The notes under the pieces: model-generated
What the model was told of the DNA's origin: nothing
Database searches by the model: none
The model's input: only the letters and a program-made list of their open reading frames with translations
Translations under genes and position numbers: made by a program
Part shown: positions 36,283 through 46,323 of the stretch, in pieces
How positions within the stretch are numbered: position 1 is the first letter of the stretch
Layout of the letters: every line of letters starts with the position of its first letter
Assembly (NCBI GenBank): GCA_013349295.1
Contig: DUZW01000002.1
Location: 62,001 to 126,000 of the forward strand
DNA length: 64,000 nucleotides
Reading direction: 5' to 3'
Source of the DNA: Deltaproteobacteria bacterium
GTDB taxonomy: Bacteria > Desulfobacterota > Desulfobulbia > Desulfobulbales > Desulfurivibrionaceae

Positions 36283-38868
36283 ATGACAGACCGGAAAAAC
36301 GAAACGGGATTTATCCTTGCGCGTGATGACCATCGGCAAAGGGAACTGCGCTACCAAAAACTCCTGGATGCGACAACGGATTACACCTACACCGTGCAGT
36401 ATGGGCAAGGAGAGCCCGTTGAAACCCTGCACTCTCCCAGAAGCTATGCCATAACCGGCTATACCCCGGAAGAATACGAAAAAGCCCCCTCCCTCTGGTA
36501 TGAGATGATCCACGAAAAAGACCGGACGAGGGTACTGGCGGAACTTAACAAGCTCCTGACCGGCGCTGCAATCCCGCCCTTCGAACACCGGATCATTCAT
36601 AAGGACGGCTCGGTTCGCTGGGTCAGAAACACAACCGTCCCCTGCTTTGCCGAAGGTGGCAGCCTTCTGGGCTATGATGCCCTGGTTACCGATATTACCG
36701 AAAAAAAAATCGCCGGGGAAAAAATAGCCAAGGCCAACCGCGCCTACAAAACCCTCAGCCTTTGCAATCAAGCCCTTGTGCGGTCGAAAACGGAACAGGG
36801 GCTTTTGGAAAATATCTGTCATATCCTTGTGGCGCATGGCGGTTATGCTCTGGCCTGGGTAGGGTATGCCAGGCAGGACGAAGAAAAATCCGTTCGGGTC
36901 GCAGCCAAGGACGGGAACGGACTGCAATTCCTGCGCGCGCTGAAGATCAGCTGGGCGGCCACGGAAGAGGACGGGCAACGACCGGCGGGGGAGGCCATCC
37001 GCTCCGGACATATCGTTATCAACAATAACACCGGAACTTCCCCATACGGCAAGAAATGGAAAGAGGCCGCCCTCCACCACGGCTATCTCTCCTCCATCGC
37101 GCTGCCGCTTTTTTCAGAAGGAAACGTTTTTGGAACCCTCAACATCTACGCGGAAGAAATCGAGGCGTTCACCGTCGATGAGGTGCAGCTTCTTTCCGAG
37201 CTCTCCCTTGACCTTTCCTATGGAATTATGGCGCTGCGCACGAAGAAAAAACATGAAAAATCTGCAAAAGCCCTGGCCGCCAGTGAAACGCGGTTGCAAT
37301 GCATCTTTGATACGGTGCAGACCGGCATACTCCTCATCGACCAGGAGACTCAAAAAATCCTGGATGTCAACCTTGCCGCAGCCGGATTGATCGGCATTCC
37401 TCCCAAAAAAATTATCGGCCGCTCCTGCCATGAGTTTTGTCCGGCGGAAAAAGAACGTTACCCGATCCTGGATATGGGGCAGCAGATCGACAACTCCGAA
37501 AGAATTCTCCTCAATGCAAACGGCGAAGAGATCCCGATCCTGAAATCCGAGGTGCAGCTCGAACTCAACGGACGCAAGTGTCTTTTGGCAAGTTTTCTTG
37601 ATATCTCCAAGCGGGTACGGGACGAGAAAGAACGGATCGCCTTGCAGGGGCAGCTCCGCCAAGCACAGAAGATGGAGGCCATCGGCACATTGGCCGGAGG
37701 TATTGCCCATGATTTCAACAACATACTTCAGGCAATCCTCGGTTACGGGGGAATGCTTCTCCATACACTGCCCAAGGAAAGCGAGCCGTACGAATTTGCC
37801 CTGGCGATTACCGGGGCGGCAAAATCGGCGGCGGAGCTGGTGCGGCAAATTTTAACCTTCAGCAGACAGACAGAGGTGGAAAGAATCCCGTTGAAACTGC
37901 AGTACCTGACCAAGGAGGTATTGAAGCTGCTGCGGAGAACCTTGCCCAGCACCATTTCGTTGCAGGAAAACATCGATCTTTCCTGCACTCCGATCCTGGC
38001 CGATTCCAGTCATATCCACCAGATTATCATGAATCTGGGAACCAATGCCTATCATGCCTTGCCGGACCAAGGCGGAATCATTGCCGTGAAACTGGACGAG
38101 GTGGAGGTGGACGGGGAACTCATCGCCGAATTGCCGGAATTAAGCCCGGGCAAACATGTTCGCCTTACGTTCAGCGACAACGGCTGCGGCATGGACCGCG
38201 TAACCCGGCAACGGTTGTTCGAGCCCTATTTCACCACCAAGGAAAAAGAAGAAGGCACCGGCCTGGGGCTTGCCATAGTGCATGGCATTATAACCGGTTA
38301 TAACGGGGCGATCCGCGTAGAAAGCAGCTTGGGGGAAGGAACTTCCTTCACCCTGTTTTTCCCGGCCCTGGAGGAGTATGCTCCCCTGGAAGAGCGGAAA
38401 ATGGATCTTGTCCTGCCCAAGATGCGCGGCCGGGTGCTTTTTGTGGATGATGTGAAATTCAATGTGGAGCTGGGCAAGCATATCCTGAAACGGGTCGGCT
38501 GCGAGGTTTTCGCCTTCACCGACTCCAGGGAGGCCCTGGATCATTTTTGCGCGGACCCGGAAAAATTCGATCTGGTGATCACGGACCAGACCATGCCCTT
38601 TATCACAGGTTTTGAACTTGCCAAGAAGATGCTCGCGATTCGCCCGAATCTGCCGATCATCATGGTGACGGGGCATAGCGAAATCGTGAATGAGGAAATG
38701 GCAAAGGCCGCAGGCATACGGAAATTTCTTATGAAACCCATGGATATCGGCACGATTGCAAAAGCCATGGAGGAATTTCTCCGCCCCGTTGCAGCGTCTT
38801 CGGGGCTGGAAAACGAGGGGAAGAAAGCACCGCAGATTTTCAAAATCCGCATTGAGGCGGAAGCATGA
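36283..38868 (+). CDS. Hybrid histidine kinase (PAS-GAF-PAS-HisKA-HATPase-REC)
   Basis: 861 residues with no transmembrane helix. PAS (about 20-130), GAF (about 150-315), PAS (about 330-440), HisKA-type H-box ([19 protein letters not shown]), HATPase_c ([34 protein letters not shown]) and a C-terminal receiver ([27 protein letters not shown]). The cytoplasmic location is inferred. AGGAGGG stands before the ATG chosen. It follows two receiver genes in the same direction and should pass phosphate to them. Confidence 0.92.
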   Translation: MTDRKNETGFILARDDHRQRELRYQKLLDATTDYTYTVQYGQGEPVETLHSPRSYAITGYTPEEYEKAPSLWYEMIHEKDRTRVLAELNKLLTGAAIPPFEHRIIHKDGSVRWVRNTTVPCFAEGGSLLGYDALVTDITEKKIAGEKIAKANRAYKTLSLCNQALVRSKTEQGLLENICHILVAHGGYALAWVGYARQDEEKSVRVAAKDGNGLQFLRALKISWAATEEDGQRPAGEAIRSGHIVINNNTGTSPYGKKWKEAALHHGYLSSIALPLFSEGNVFGTLNIYAEEIEAFTVDEVQLLSELSLDLSYGIMALRTKKKHEKSAKALAASETRLQCIFDTVQTGILLIDQETQKILDVNLAAAGLIGIPPKKIIGRSCHEFCPAEKERYPILDMGQQIDNSERILLNANGEEIPILKSEVQLELNGRKCLLASFLDISKRVRDEKERIALQGQLRQAQKMEAIGTLAGGIAHDFNNILQAILGYGGMLLHTLPKESEPYEFALAITGAAKSAAELVRQILTFSRQTEVERIPLKLQYLTKEVLKLLRRTLPSTISLQENIDLSCTPILADSSHIHQIIMNLGTNAYHALPDQGGIIAVKLDEVEVDGELIAELPELSPGKHVRLTFSDNGCGMDRVTRQRLFEPYFTTKEKEEGTGLGLAIVHGIITGYNGAIRVESSLGEGTSFTLFFPALEEYAPLEERKMDLVLPKMRGRVLFVDDVKFNVELGKHILKRVGCEVFAFTDSREALDHFCADPEKFDLVITDQTMPFITGFELAKKMLAIRPNLPIIMVTGHSEIVNEEMAKAAGIRKFLMKPMDIGTIAKAMEEFLRPVAASSGLENEGKKAPQIFKIRIEAEA

Positions 38869-38942
38869 CCAGGGAATGGCCGAAATGAAAAAAGGGGATA
38901 TGCTTCACCGTTGTCCGGCTAGAACATTGCAGAATGCAAAGA

Positions 38943-38970
38943 AGCCCCCTCCCGTCAAGGGAGGGGGAGC
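38943..38970. repeat. REP-like palindromic repeat, copy B
   Basis: Identical over 28 bases to copy A. It lies between the plus-strand hybrid kinase end (38868) and the minus-strand hybrid kinase stop (38975), where its hairpin could also act as a convergent terminator. Confidence 0.75.
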
Positions 38971-38974
38971 CGAC

Positions 38975-41900
38975 TCAGCAATCCTCTCCGCCGAGCAACC
39001 CGGCAAGCCCGGCCTGCAATTGCGCGATGAGCCCTGAGTAGTCCACCGTCGGATCGCCATCCTTGGCGCCGAGTTCAATGGTGCGCGCCAGCTCCCCCCA
39101 TTGCTCCAATCCCAGTTGCAGCAGCTCTCCCTTGATGGTGTGACTGATTTTGATCAAGGCCGCGAAATCCCCCTGCCCTGCCGCCTGTGCCAGCTGGCCG
39201 AGATACTCGGCCAGGGTCATCCGGGCGATCTGGCAGAGATGGTTTATATTGGCCTCGGGCAGCAGGTATTTTTCCCGCAGGTGCCGCTTTACCGACTCGG
39301 GCGAAACCGCCCCTTCCTCTGCCCGGACCGGCCTCGGCGGTCTTTCGCCTTGGCGGACATCATTATGACCGTTGTTGTCTTTGTCCCGGGAGAGGCCGGT
39401 GAGAATCCCCAGCAGCTGCTCCGGTTGAAAGGGCTTGGTCACATATTGGTCCATCCCGGCGGCCAGACACTCATCCTTGTCGCCGGACATGGCGTGGGCG
39501 GTCATGGCGATGATGGGCGTTCGACTGCCCCTGATCTTGGCCCGTACCCCTTCGGCAAGCTGTAAGTATTCCGGTTGGTCGGGAAGGATTCCCGCCTCGC
39601 ATTTCCGGATGATCCTGGTGGCGAGCAGGCCATCCATATCCGGCATCTGGATGTCCATGAAGATGACGTCGAAGGCGGTCTGGCTGAGCAACAGCAAGGC
39701 TTCCCTCCCGCTGACAGCCGTGGCCACCCTGTGGCCCGCCTGCTCGATGATTAACTGGGCCAGCTCCAGGTTTACCCTGTTATCTTCCACCAGCAGAATA
39801 TAAAGCTGTGTGGTGGGCTGCTCCATGGATAAAAACGGCGCGGCAGGCTCATCTTCCCTGGGCATCGGGCAGATAGGGACATCGCCCAATATCGAGTCCA
39901 GACACTGTTTCAACGCCGAGGAGAGAAATGGCTTCCGGAGCAGACAGCAGAAGGCATCCTTTTTCAATCCAAGCTCATCCACGTCAACTGCCGCGCCGAA
40001 CAGCGCCAGCGGGATCGCAGCATGGCGTGGATCCTCGGACAGACGATGCAAAAGGGTGCGATTTCTTGCGGCCCCGCCCCTGACGTGCACAACAATGAGA
40101 TTGTATCGTGGTTCCGTCTCATCCCCGCCGGCAGGGTCCGCCTCGGCCAAAGAGTTCAGGGCGGTAACCGACAGGCCCCATCCCGCAAGCTGCTCCGCCA
40201 GTATGACCCGACTCACCTCCTGTGGGTCAAGCAAGAGAACCCGCCCCGGCGTTCCTTCCCGCTTAGGCGCCACATACGGGGCCGGCTGCTGCTCCGCCTT
40301 GCGGAATCGCGTTGAAACATAAAAGGTGCTGCCCTTGCCCTTCTCGCTCTCCAGCCAGATCTCCCCATCCATCATCTTGGCCAACTGGCAGCAGATGGAC
40401 AAACCAAGACCGCTGCCGCCGTATCGCCTGGAGATGGAGTTGTCCGCCTGGCTAAAGGTGTAGAAAATGCTCTCCTGCTTATCCTTGGCCACCCCGATGC
40501 CGGTATCTTGAACGCTGAAAACCAGAACGACAAAATCTTTCTCCTGCTGGTGCAGACTCACCTTCACCACGATGTGGCCATGCTCGGTGAACTTGATCGC
40601 GTTGCCCACCAAATTGACCAGGATCTGCCTCAATCGCATGGCATCGCCGATCAGGGCCACCGGTACTTCGGCCTTCAGGCGGTGAAGCAGTTCGATCTTT
40701 TTTTCCTGCGCCTTGATCACAAACGGGGACAAGGTTTTTTCGAGCAACTCCTCAAGATCAAAAAGGTGTTCATCCAGTGTGAGCTGGCCGGCCTCGAGCT
40801 TGGAAAAATCAAGGATGTCGTTGATGATGGAGAGCAGGGACATGGCCGAATCGTTGACCACGGAGAGGTAATGGCGTTGCTCCGTCGTGAGTTTGGTGGC
40901 CAGGGCGAGATTGGTCATGCCCATGATCCCGTTCATCGGCGTCCTGATCTCGTGGCTCATGTTGGCAAGGAAGGTGCTTTTGGCCTGATTCGCCGACTGG
41001 GCTGCCTCCAGAGCCTCTTGAAGCTGTTGATCTTTTTGATACCGCTCGCTTATATCCCTGACCACCCCGACCATATATTCTTTTCCCTGGGGAAGAGTGA
41101 TGAAGGAGACAAAAACCTCCACAGGAAAGGAGCTGCCGTCCTCCCGGATGTTGACGCTTTCAAACCGTGCCGCGCCGACACTGCGCATCTGGGCGACGTG
41201 GCCATCCCAGGCCGCCTTGTCCGGGATAGTCCCATCCATCTCATAGACATGCATGCCGATAAGCTTTTCTCTCGGGTAGCCCAATGACCGGCACGCTTTT
41301 TCATTCACATCCAGAAACTCTCCACTTGCCGGATTCACGACATAGATGCCGTCCTCAACCCGGTCGAGCAGCTCCCTAAACAGGGAAAGCCCCTGCTGCA
41401 TCGTGATGAGATCGTGGATGTCCAAACCGACCGCCTGCACACTCACCGGCTTTCCCGCTTGATCGGAAATAAGAGTGGCCGTCCAGCGATACCAGCGGCA
41501 GACCCCGTCCCCGCCCTGCATCTCAAAATTTTCGCGGATCATTTGCTGCCCTTGGGAAAAGGATGCCATGCACTGTCGGACCAGGGGCAGGTTTTCAGGC
41601 AGCAGCAGGGATAAAATGGAAAGACCGAGCAGCTCATCCTCTGTTTTGCCAAGAAAGCGGCAGAAGGCTCCATTGACAAAGGTCAGGGTCCCGTCCAGGC
41701 TGAAGCGGAGCACCATCTCGCTCTGCGACTCGACCACGGCCTGGTACTCAGCCTCCCTTTCGTATAACGCAGCCTGCGCAAGCTTAAGGCGAGTAACATC
41801 CTGATAGCTCTCAATGATGCCGGCCAATTTCCCTGTCGCATCCAGAAAGGGCGAGGCAACAAACCAGCAGTGGACGGGGTTGTCTGCCGCATCGGCAAGC

Positions 41901-43003
41901 ATCTTCTCTTCGTGCAGCTGTTTTGCCCCGTTTTGAATCTTCCTCAGGCAGCATTCAGGGGTATGGCAGGCAAAGACCGGGGAAACCTCATGGCATTTTT
42001 TTCCTTCCACCTCCTGTCGATCAAAGCCGAACATGGAAAGATAGGCCTTGTTGGCGTGTCTGATGGTGAAGTTCTCGTCAATGATACGGATGCCCGCCGG
42101 GGCGGCGTTGAAGATCTGAGCCAGATCCGAATCGACCTCCCTGACACGGTTTTCGGCCTCCACCGTGGCCGTGATATCGGTGAAGACCACGATAAAGAAG
42201 GCTTCCTTTTCTTCTTTCAGGGCAACGACTTTCACCTCAAGAATCCGATCGTTGTGTCGGATGACAAAGCTTTCCCTCTTGCTTGTGTCGCAACTGCCAT
42301 CGGATCGAGAGGGAAACTCCAAGGCCTGCAGAAAATCACGCTGGGTGTCTGGATCGAAATGAGCGATCAGCTCGCTGCCGAGCAGCTCGTTTTCGTTTTC
42401 TCCCAGCAGTTTGCAGGTGATGGGGGAGAGGGAAACGATCCTGTAATTATCGCTGAGACTCGCCATGCCGGTGTTGACGGAAAGCTCAAAAACACCGTCC
42501 GAGATGTTGTCCCATATCTGTTCGTAGTGGCTCTTGATCCGCAGCAGTTCCCTGGTGGCCTGCCTGGAATAGACATCTTCCAGGCCGAGAATCTCCTCGC
42601 AGACCGGCAACCCATCGGGCCCTGCCCCTTGCAGCAGTTCCAGGATGATGGCAAAAACCTTGCCCAGTGGACCCTTGGCGATACAGGCATTGGCGCCGAA
42701 CCCGCGAAAATCGATATTGCTTTCCGCGGCTACCCCTGAAAGTATGATGATACAGGTTTGATCATATTCCTTTCTGCCGCGGAGAAGGCGGCAGAGCTGC
42801 TCACCGGAGATCTTGGGCATGAGCAGATCGAGGATGATCACTTCGGGACGAAACTTTTCCAGAACCTCCAAGGCCGCAAGGCCGTTTTCAGCCGTTTGGA
42901 TCTCGGCAACACCTTCCTTGGCAAAAAGATGCTGTAGACCACGCGCAATGACCGGATTGTCATCGACAAGAAGCAGCTTTTGGGGCAGCTTCGCTACGGA
43001 CAT
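38975..43003 (-). CDS. Giant hybrid kinase (REC-PASx4-HisKA-HATPase-REC-REC-Hpt)
   Basis: 1342 residues, cytosolic. N-terminal receiver (D59 in VIILDLLMPKISG), about four PAS domains, HisKA (FLANMSHEIRTPMNGI), HATPase_c (NLVGNAIKF, DTGIGV, GSGLGLSI), then two receivers and an Hpt (HTIKGELLQLGL). The first of the C-terminal receivers (about 940-1065) is degenerate: RVLLLDPQEVS lacks the DD pair and the acceptor strand reads VVHVRGG. The next one (about 1080-1210) is intact (LVEDNRVN, FMDIQMPDMDG, VTKPFQPE). GGAGGAG precedes the ATG. A full phosphorelay within one protein is expected. Confidence 0.93.
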   Translation of the reverse strand: MSVAKLPQKLLLVDDNPVIARGLQHLFAKEGVAEIQTAENGLAALEVLEKFRPEVIILDLLMPKISGEQLCRLLRGRKEYDQTCIIILSGVAAESNIDFRGFGANACIAKGPLGKVFAIILELLQGAGPDGLPVCEEILGLEDVYSRQATRELLRIKSHYEQIWDNISDGVFELSVNTGMASLSDNYRIVSLSPITCKLLGENENELLGSELIAHFDPDTQRDFLQALEFPSRSDGSCDTSKRESFVIRHNDRILEVKVVALKEEKEAFFIVVFTDITATVEAENRVREVDSDLAQIFNAAPAGIRIIDENFTIRHANKAYLSMFGFDRQEVEGKKCHEVSPVFACHTPECCLRKIQNGAKQLHEEKMLADAADNPVHCWFVASPFLDATGKLAGIIESYQDVTRLKLAQAALYEREAEYQAVVESQSEMVLRFSLDGTLTFVNGAFCRFLGKTEDELLGLSILSLLLPENLPLVRQCMASFSQGQQMIRENFEMQGGDGVCRWYRWTATLISDQAGKPVSVQAVGLDIHDLITMQQGLSLFRELLDRVEDGIYVVNPASGEFLDVNEKACRSLGYPREKLIGMHVYEMDGTIPDKAAWDGHVAQMRSVGAARFESVNIREDGSSFPVEVFVSFITLPQGKEYMVGVVRDISERYQKDQQLQEALEAAQSANQAKSTFLANMSHEIRTPMNGIMGMTNLALATKLTTEQRHYLSVVNDSAMSLLSIINDILDFSKLEAGQLTLDEHLFDLEELLEKTLSPFVIKAQEKKIELLHRLKAEVPVALIGDAMRLRQILVNLVGNAIKFTEHGHIVVKVSLHQQEKDFVVLVFSVQDTGIGVAKDKQESIFYTFSQADNSISRRYGGSGLGLSICCQLAKMMDGEIWLESEKGKGSTFYVSTRFRKAEQQPAPYVAPKREGTPGRVLLLDPQEVSRVILAEQLAGWGLSVTALNSLAEADPAGGDETEPRYNLIVVHVRGGAARNRTLLHRLSEDPRHAAIPLALFGAAVDVDELGLKKDAFCCLLRKPFLSSALKQCLDSILGDVPICPMPREDEPAAPFLSMEQPTTQLYILLVEDNRVNLELAQLIIEQAGHRVATAVSGREALLLLSQTAFDVIFMDIQMPDMDGLLATRIIRKCEAGILPDQPEYLQLAEGVRAKIRGSRTPIIAMTAHAMSGDKDECLAAGMDQYVTKPFQPEQLLGILTGLSRDKDNNGHNDVRQGERPPRPVRAEEGAVSPESVKRHLREKYLLPEANINHLCQIARMTLAEYLGQLAQAAGQGDFAALIKISHTIKGELLQLGLEQWGELARTIELGAKDGDPTVDYSGLIAQLQAGLAGLLGGEDC

Positions 43004-43216
43004 CTGGACTCCTCCGGTAACATTTTTGTCTGGATAGTGAATGGCTACTCATATTGTATGCAGACCTTTCTCTCCATGTCCAGCAGGAAAACGATAAATT
43101 GTCGCAGAGCGCAAGCGGCAAATTCATCGGAAAGTCAGGGAGATTGAAGGCTGATTCAACAGTGATCCGACACAGCTCGCTTTAGGTTGCATGCCCTGCG
43201 GTCCAAAGGGGGTGAT

Positions 43217-43299
43217 GTAGTGCCAAAATGAGCCCTGATCATAAGAAACAAAGCCACGAAGGATTTTAAGTCCCTTGTGGCTGATCATCACAGCACTAC
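43217..43299. repeat. Nested inverted repeat, 83 bp
   Basis: Outer arms GTAGTGC and GCACTAC, middle palindromic TGATCA at 43236 and 43282, and an inner stem AGCCACGAAGG against CCCTTGTGGCT. The three elements nest symmetrically, which suggests one folded RNA or a cruciform. Confidence 0.55.
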
Positions 43300-43351
43300 A
43301 GCTTTAGGGGATTCTATCATATCTCATTCCTCACAAGCCGGTCCGGTCCAT

Positions 43352-43384
43352 AAAAAAACCGCCTCCCTCAAAAGGAAAGCGGTC
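43352..43384 (-). terminator. Rho-independent terminator for the CZB-like MCP gene
   Basis: On the minus strand ACCGC...GCGGT with additional TTTCC/GGGAG pairing encloses a short loop and is followed by seven T residues. It lies about 150 bp past the MCP stop. Confidence 0.65.
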
Positions 43385-43531
43385 TCTGTGCGTCCGTCGG
43401 TCGTAACCTTGGCGGCTTCACCGTTTTATGCTGACCGAAAATAATGACGCCGACCGGACAGAAAACAAATGCCATGTCTCCGGCGAGTTATACAACACGT
43501 AACGTCGAGAAGCTCTAACAACGGGGTCCGC

Positions 43532-45121
43532 TTAAAAATCCTCAAAGTTATCGCCCAGGGAAGGAGGAGCGGTTTGTTTTTTCAGCGCTGGGGGCAAAGC
43601 CTTTCCGACCGGGGCTGTGATTTTTTTGGCGCCGGCGTGTGCCAAAGCGGGGGGGCGCTTCAAGGTTTTGCTCCCTGAACGCGCAGTTGCCGAGCCTTCC
43701 AAGCCGCCTACCATTTCCAACAGATGGCCCACCGAAACCTTCATCCTTTCCGCCTGGGCATTCAGCTCTTCGGAAAAAGAGGCGGATTCTTCCGCGACCG
43801 CCGCGTTATTCTGGGTTACAGTGTCGATCTCGTGGATAGCCTGGTTGACCTCTCGGATGGCATTTTCCTGCTGGTTTAACGCCCCGGCCATCTCGGTGAT
43901 TATTGTCCCGATCCGGGCAGTGGCCTGGGAGGCAACGCAAAAAGAACCGCTGGTTTCGCTCACCAGGGCATTGCCGGAGGTGATCTTTTGCACCGTGCCC
44001 TCGATGAGTTCGGAGGTGTTTTTCGCAGCCTCCGCTGCTCGCATGGCCAGATTACGGACCTCATCGGCAACCACCGCAAATCCTGCCCCGGCTTCACCAG
44101 CCCGAGCCGCCTCTACTGCGGCGTTTAAGGCCAGCAGATTGGTCTGAAACGCAATTTCGTCGATGGTTTTTACGATTTTCTGGGTTTGATTGCTGGCCGC
44201 GGAAATCTCATCCATGGATACGGTGAGTTTTTTCATGGATTCATCGGCGCTCCGGATAACCTGGCTTGCTTCCTTCATGAGTTCGTCCGCCTGCCGGGCA
44301 TTGTCCGCATCCTGCTTGACCATGGCACCGAGTTCTTCCAGGGAGGCGGAGGTTTCTTCCACCGCCGTAGCCTGTTGGGACGCACCTTCCGCCAGGGAAT
44401 TGCTGGAGGAGGAAACCTCGCCCGCGGCAGCGGTCACCTGCTCTGCCCCCTCGTTCAGGCTCTGACTGACCTGCTTGAGAGTCGCGGAAATCCCGCGGAC
44501 AATAAAAAAAGCCACCCCCAACCCCAAGGCCAAGGCCACAACAGCAATCACCCCGGAAAATAACCGGGTCTTTACCGCCGCATCCAACATGCCCTGATCG
44601 GTGAGCAACCGGCCGCGTGCTTCTTCCCTGATCTTGTTCAGCAGGCTCTGCACCGACTGCAATGCAGGGAGGGTCTGGGCGGTGTAAACCGCCAATGCTT
44701 CCCCGGGGCCGCCACTGGCAAGGCTCCCCTTGATGGCCACTGCGGATTCATGGAGTTTTTTGTGCGGCTCCTCAATCTCGGCAATAAGAGGCTTGAGCGA
44801 AGGAAGCAGCTTCTCGGCATGTTCGCGGCCCTCCCCATAATACCATTTCCCAAAGCCGCATTTATGGGGATCGGTCTCCACGCTCAACTCTGTCCCGCCG
44901 TTGACCAAGACGCCGGTCACCTTACCCGCCCAGTTGAGATGGTCCACCTCCCGCTGTGCCAGCTCGGCGTTGAGACGCCCCCCTTCGATAACTTCCTTGG
45001 CGTTGCCTACGATCTTGCCGACCCCAATAAAACTGTTCAAGGAAAGGAGCACGAGCATGATCAAGACCAGCCCAAAACCGCCGCCGATTTTTTTGCTTAT
45101 CGTTGCCTGTTGGCCGGACAT
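43532..45121 (-). CDS. Methyl-accepting chemotaxis protein with CZB-like zinc site
   Basis: 529 residues. One transmembrane helix (about 12-35), an extracytoplasmic domain with HLNW, CGFGKWY and PHKKLHE elements that match the chemoreceptor zinc-binding (CZB) histidine/cysteine pattern, a second helix (about 180-200), then the methyl-accepting signalling hairpin ([30 protein letters not shown]). The C-terminus ends NFEDF, which fits the aromatic-x-x-aromatic CheR-tether consensus. The start [11 protein letters not shown] is chosen because GGAGG stands five bases upstream. CZB domains are usually cytosolic; here the site falls between the two helices. Confidence 0.88.
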   Translation of the reverse strand: MSGQQATISKKIGGGFGLVLIMLVLLSLNSFIGVGKIVGNAKEVIEGGRLNAELAQREVDHLNWAGKVTGVLVNGGTELSVETDPHKCGFGKWYYGEGREHAEKLLPSLKPLIAEIEEPHKKLHESAVAIKGSLASGGPGEALAVYTAQTLPALQSVQSLLNKIREEARGRLLTDQGMLDAAVKTRLFSGVIAVVALALGLGVAFFIVRGISATLKQVSQSLNEGAEQVTAAAGEVSSSSNSLAEGASQQATAVEETSASLEELGAMVKQDADNARQADELMKEASQVIRSADESMKKLTVSMDEISAASNQTQKIVKTIDEIAFQTNLLALNAAVEAARAGEAGAGFAVVADEVRNLAMRAAEAAKNTSELIEGTVQKITSGNALVSETSGSFCVASQATARIGTIITEMAGALNQQENAIREVNQAIHEIDTVTQNNAAVAEESASFSEELNAQAERMKVSVGHLLEMVGGLEGSATARSGSKTLKRPPALAHAGAKKITAPVGKALPPALKKQTAPPSLGDNFEDF

Positions 45122-45492
45122 TTTTTCCTCCATACAGCAGATTGATTATGACAAAAAGTTTACATTACTCAGCTACTTTCCATTACCTGTCAATACGGAA
45201 AAAATACTAAACAACAGAATCATAGGAATTAACCATGGTGCATTTTAAGCTATTCAGGCAACGAAACGGTCCCCATTGATCAGTACCCGCAGCGAAAAAG
45301 GCCATTGGCCGACACATGTTGCGCACCTATTTTTTATTTTTATAATGAAAAATTAGCATACGTTCTAAACCTACTACACTAGTATCAGAGGTTCCGGCAA
45401 CGCTTCTCCGGAAAAATATCGGGAATATTTAATCGCCTTTTTGACATGAAAAACGTCAGACCAACAACTTGTTGTCGCGCACCTGGGGTTGG
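45122..45492. other. Intergenic region, AT-rich, no gene seen
   Basis: About 371 bp, clearly more AT-rich than its surroundings. It should hold the promoter of the CZB-like MCP gene. I found no coding signal and no strong terminator. Confidence 0.5.
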
Positions 45493-46323
45493 TCAGGCCA
45501 ACAGGGCATCCTCCAGCATCACCTCCAGCTCGGCCAATAGCACATCGCCGACATTAAGCAACTGCGCTTCCGGGGTGACCGGCAACTCCAGTGAGGCATC
45601 GGCATGGATGCCTATGCCAAGCTTGATGCAGGCCTGATTGCTCAGCCTGACAATGGCCAGCAGAACGTTACTCTGATCGAATTCCTCCACATGGTGATCC
45701 CGCACCACAAGGCAATAATTCTCCGGCAGGCTCCATTTACGGGCCAGCAGGTATCCCTGCTCGGCATGCATGGACTCCAGGACTTGAAGAACCAGGGCTG
45801 CAGGAAGATGGAGATCCTTCTCTTTCTTGAGGGCATCCAGCACCTTGAGAATGGCAAGCATGCCGATATCGTGAATGAGGCCGGCAACAAACGACTCGCT
45901 GAGAATTTCGGTATAGCCAAGCTTCTTGGCGAGCCACTGCGCGGCCATGGCCGTGCCCATGGCGTGCCGCCAGAGTTCACGCATCAGACGATTGACCTCG
46001 TTGTCCGCTGCCGCATACCGCTGCCCTTCGGCGGCGAGCATGATCAGACTTGCAAGTTGTTGGCCTCCCAGCCTGACTCCTGCGGCCTGCACCGTGGATA
46101 CCGGCGCGAGCCCGCCATAGAAGGAAGAATTGGCCGCCCGCAACACGTCACTCACCAACGTTTGGTCGCTGCGGATCAGTCGCTCAAGATCCTTGACTGC
46201 ATAGTCGTCGGTAGCAAGCAGTCTCAGCACCTGGGCGGCAACCCTCGAAAAAACCGGTAGCTCAAGCCCCGGATCGTTGATGGCCGTGACGATCTGTTCT
46301 TTCAGTGAAGTTGTCGAACTCAC
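45493..46323 (-). CDS. HDOD-domain signalling protein
   Basis: 276 residues. HDOD core with SDQTLVSDVLRAANSSFYGG, VRLGGQQLASLIML, AGLIHDIGMLAIL and VVRDHHVEEFD. The start ATGA overlaps the end of the GspE-like gene by four bases, so it is translationally coupled. This pairing with a PilB/GspE-type ATPase hints at control of a pilus or secretion machine. Catalysis is not expected for HDOD domains. Confidence 0.9.
   Translation of the reverse strand: MSSTTSLKEQIVTAINDPGLELPVFSRVAAQVLRLLATDDYAVKDLERLIRSDQTLVSDVLRAANSSFYGGLAPVSTVQAAGVRLGGQQLASLIMLAAEGQRYAAADNEVNRLMRELWRHAMGTAMAAQWLAKKLGYTEILSESFVAGLIHDIGMLAILKVLDALKKEKDLHLPAALVLQVLESMHAEQGYLLARKWSLPENYCLVVRDHHVEEFDQSNVLLAIVRLSNQACIKLGIGIHADASLELPVTPEAQLLNVGDVLLAELEVMLEDALLA

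Larger units (their letters stand above)
43004..43531. other. Intergenic region with nested inverted repeat and terminator
   Basis: About 528 bp between the giant kinase start and the CZB-like MCP end. The part from 43190 to 43390 holds a nested inverted repeat (43217-43299) and a terminator (43352-43384). No protein-coding pattern is apparent. Confidence 0.55.

Noticed and set aside
45467-45499. Terminator after the HDOD gene (GACCAAC/GTTGGTC)
   Set aside because: The stem is short, overlaps the stop codon and has a long loop; the T-run is separated from it.
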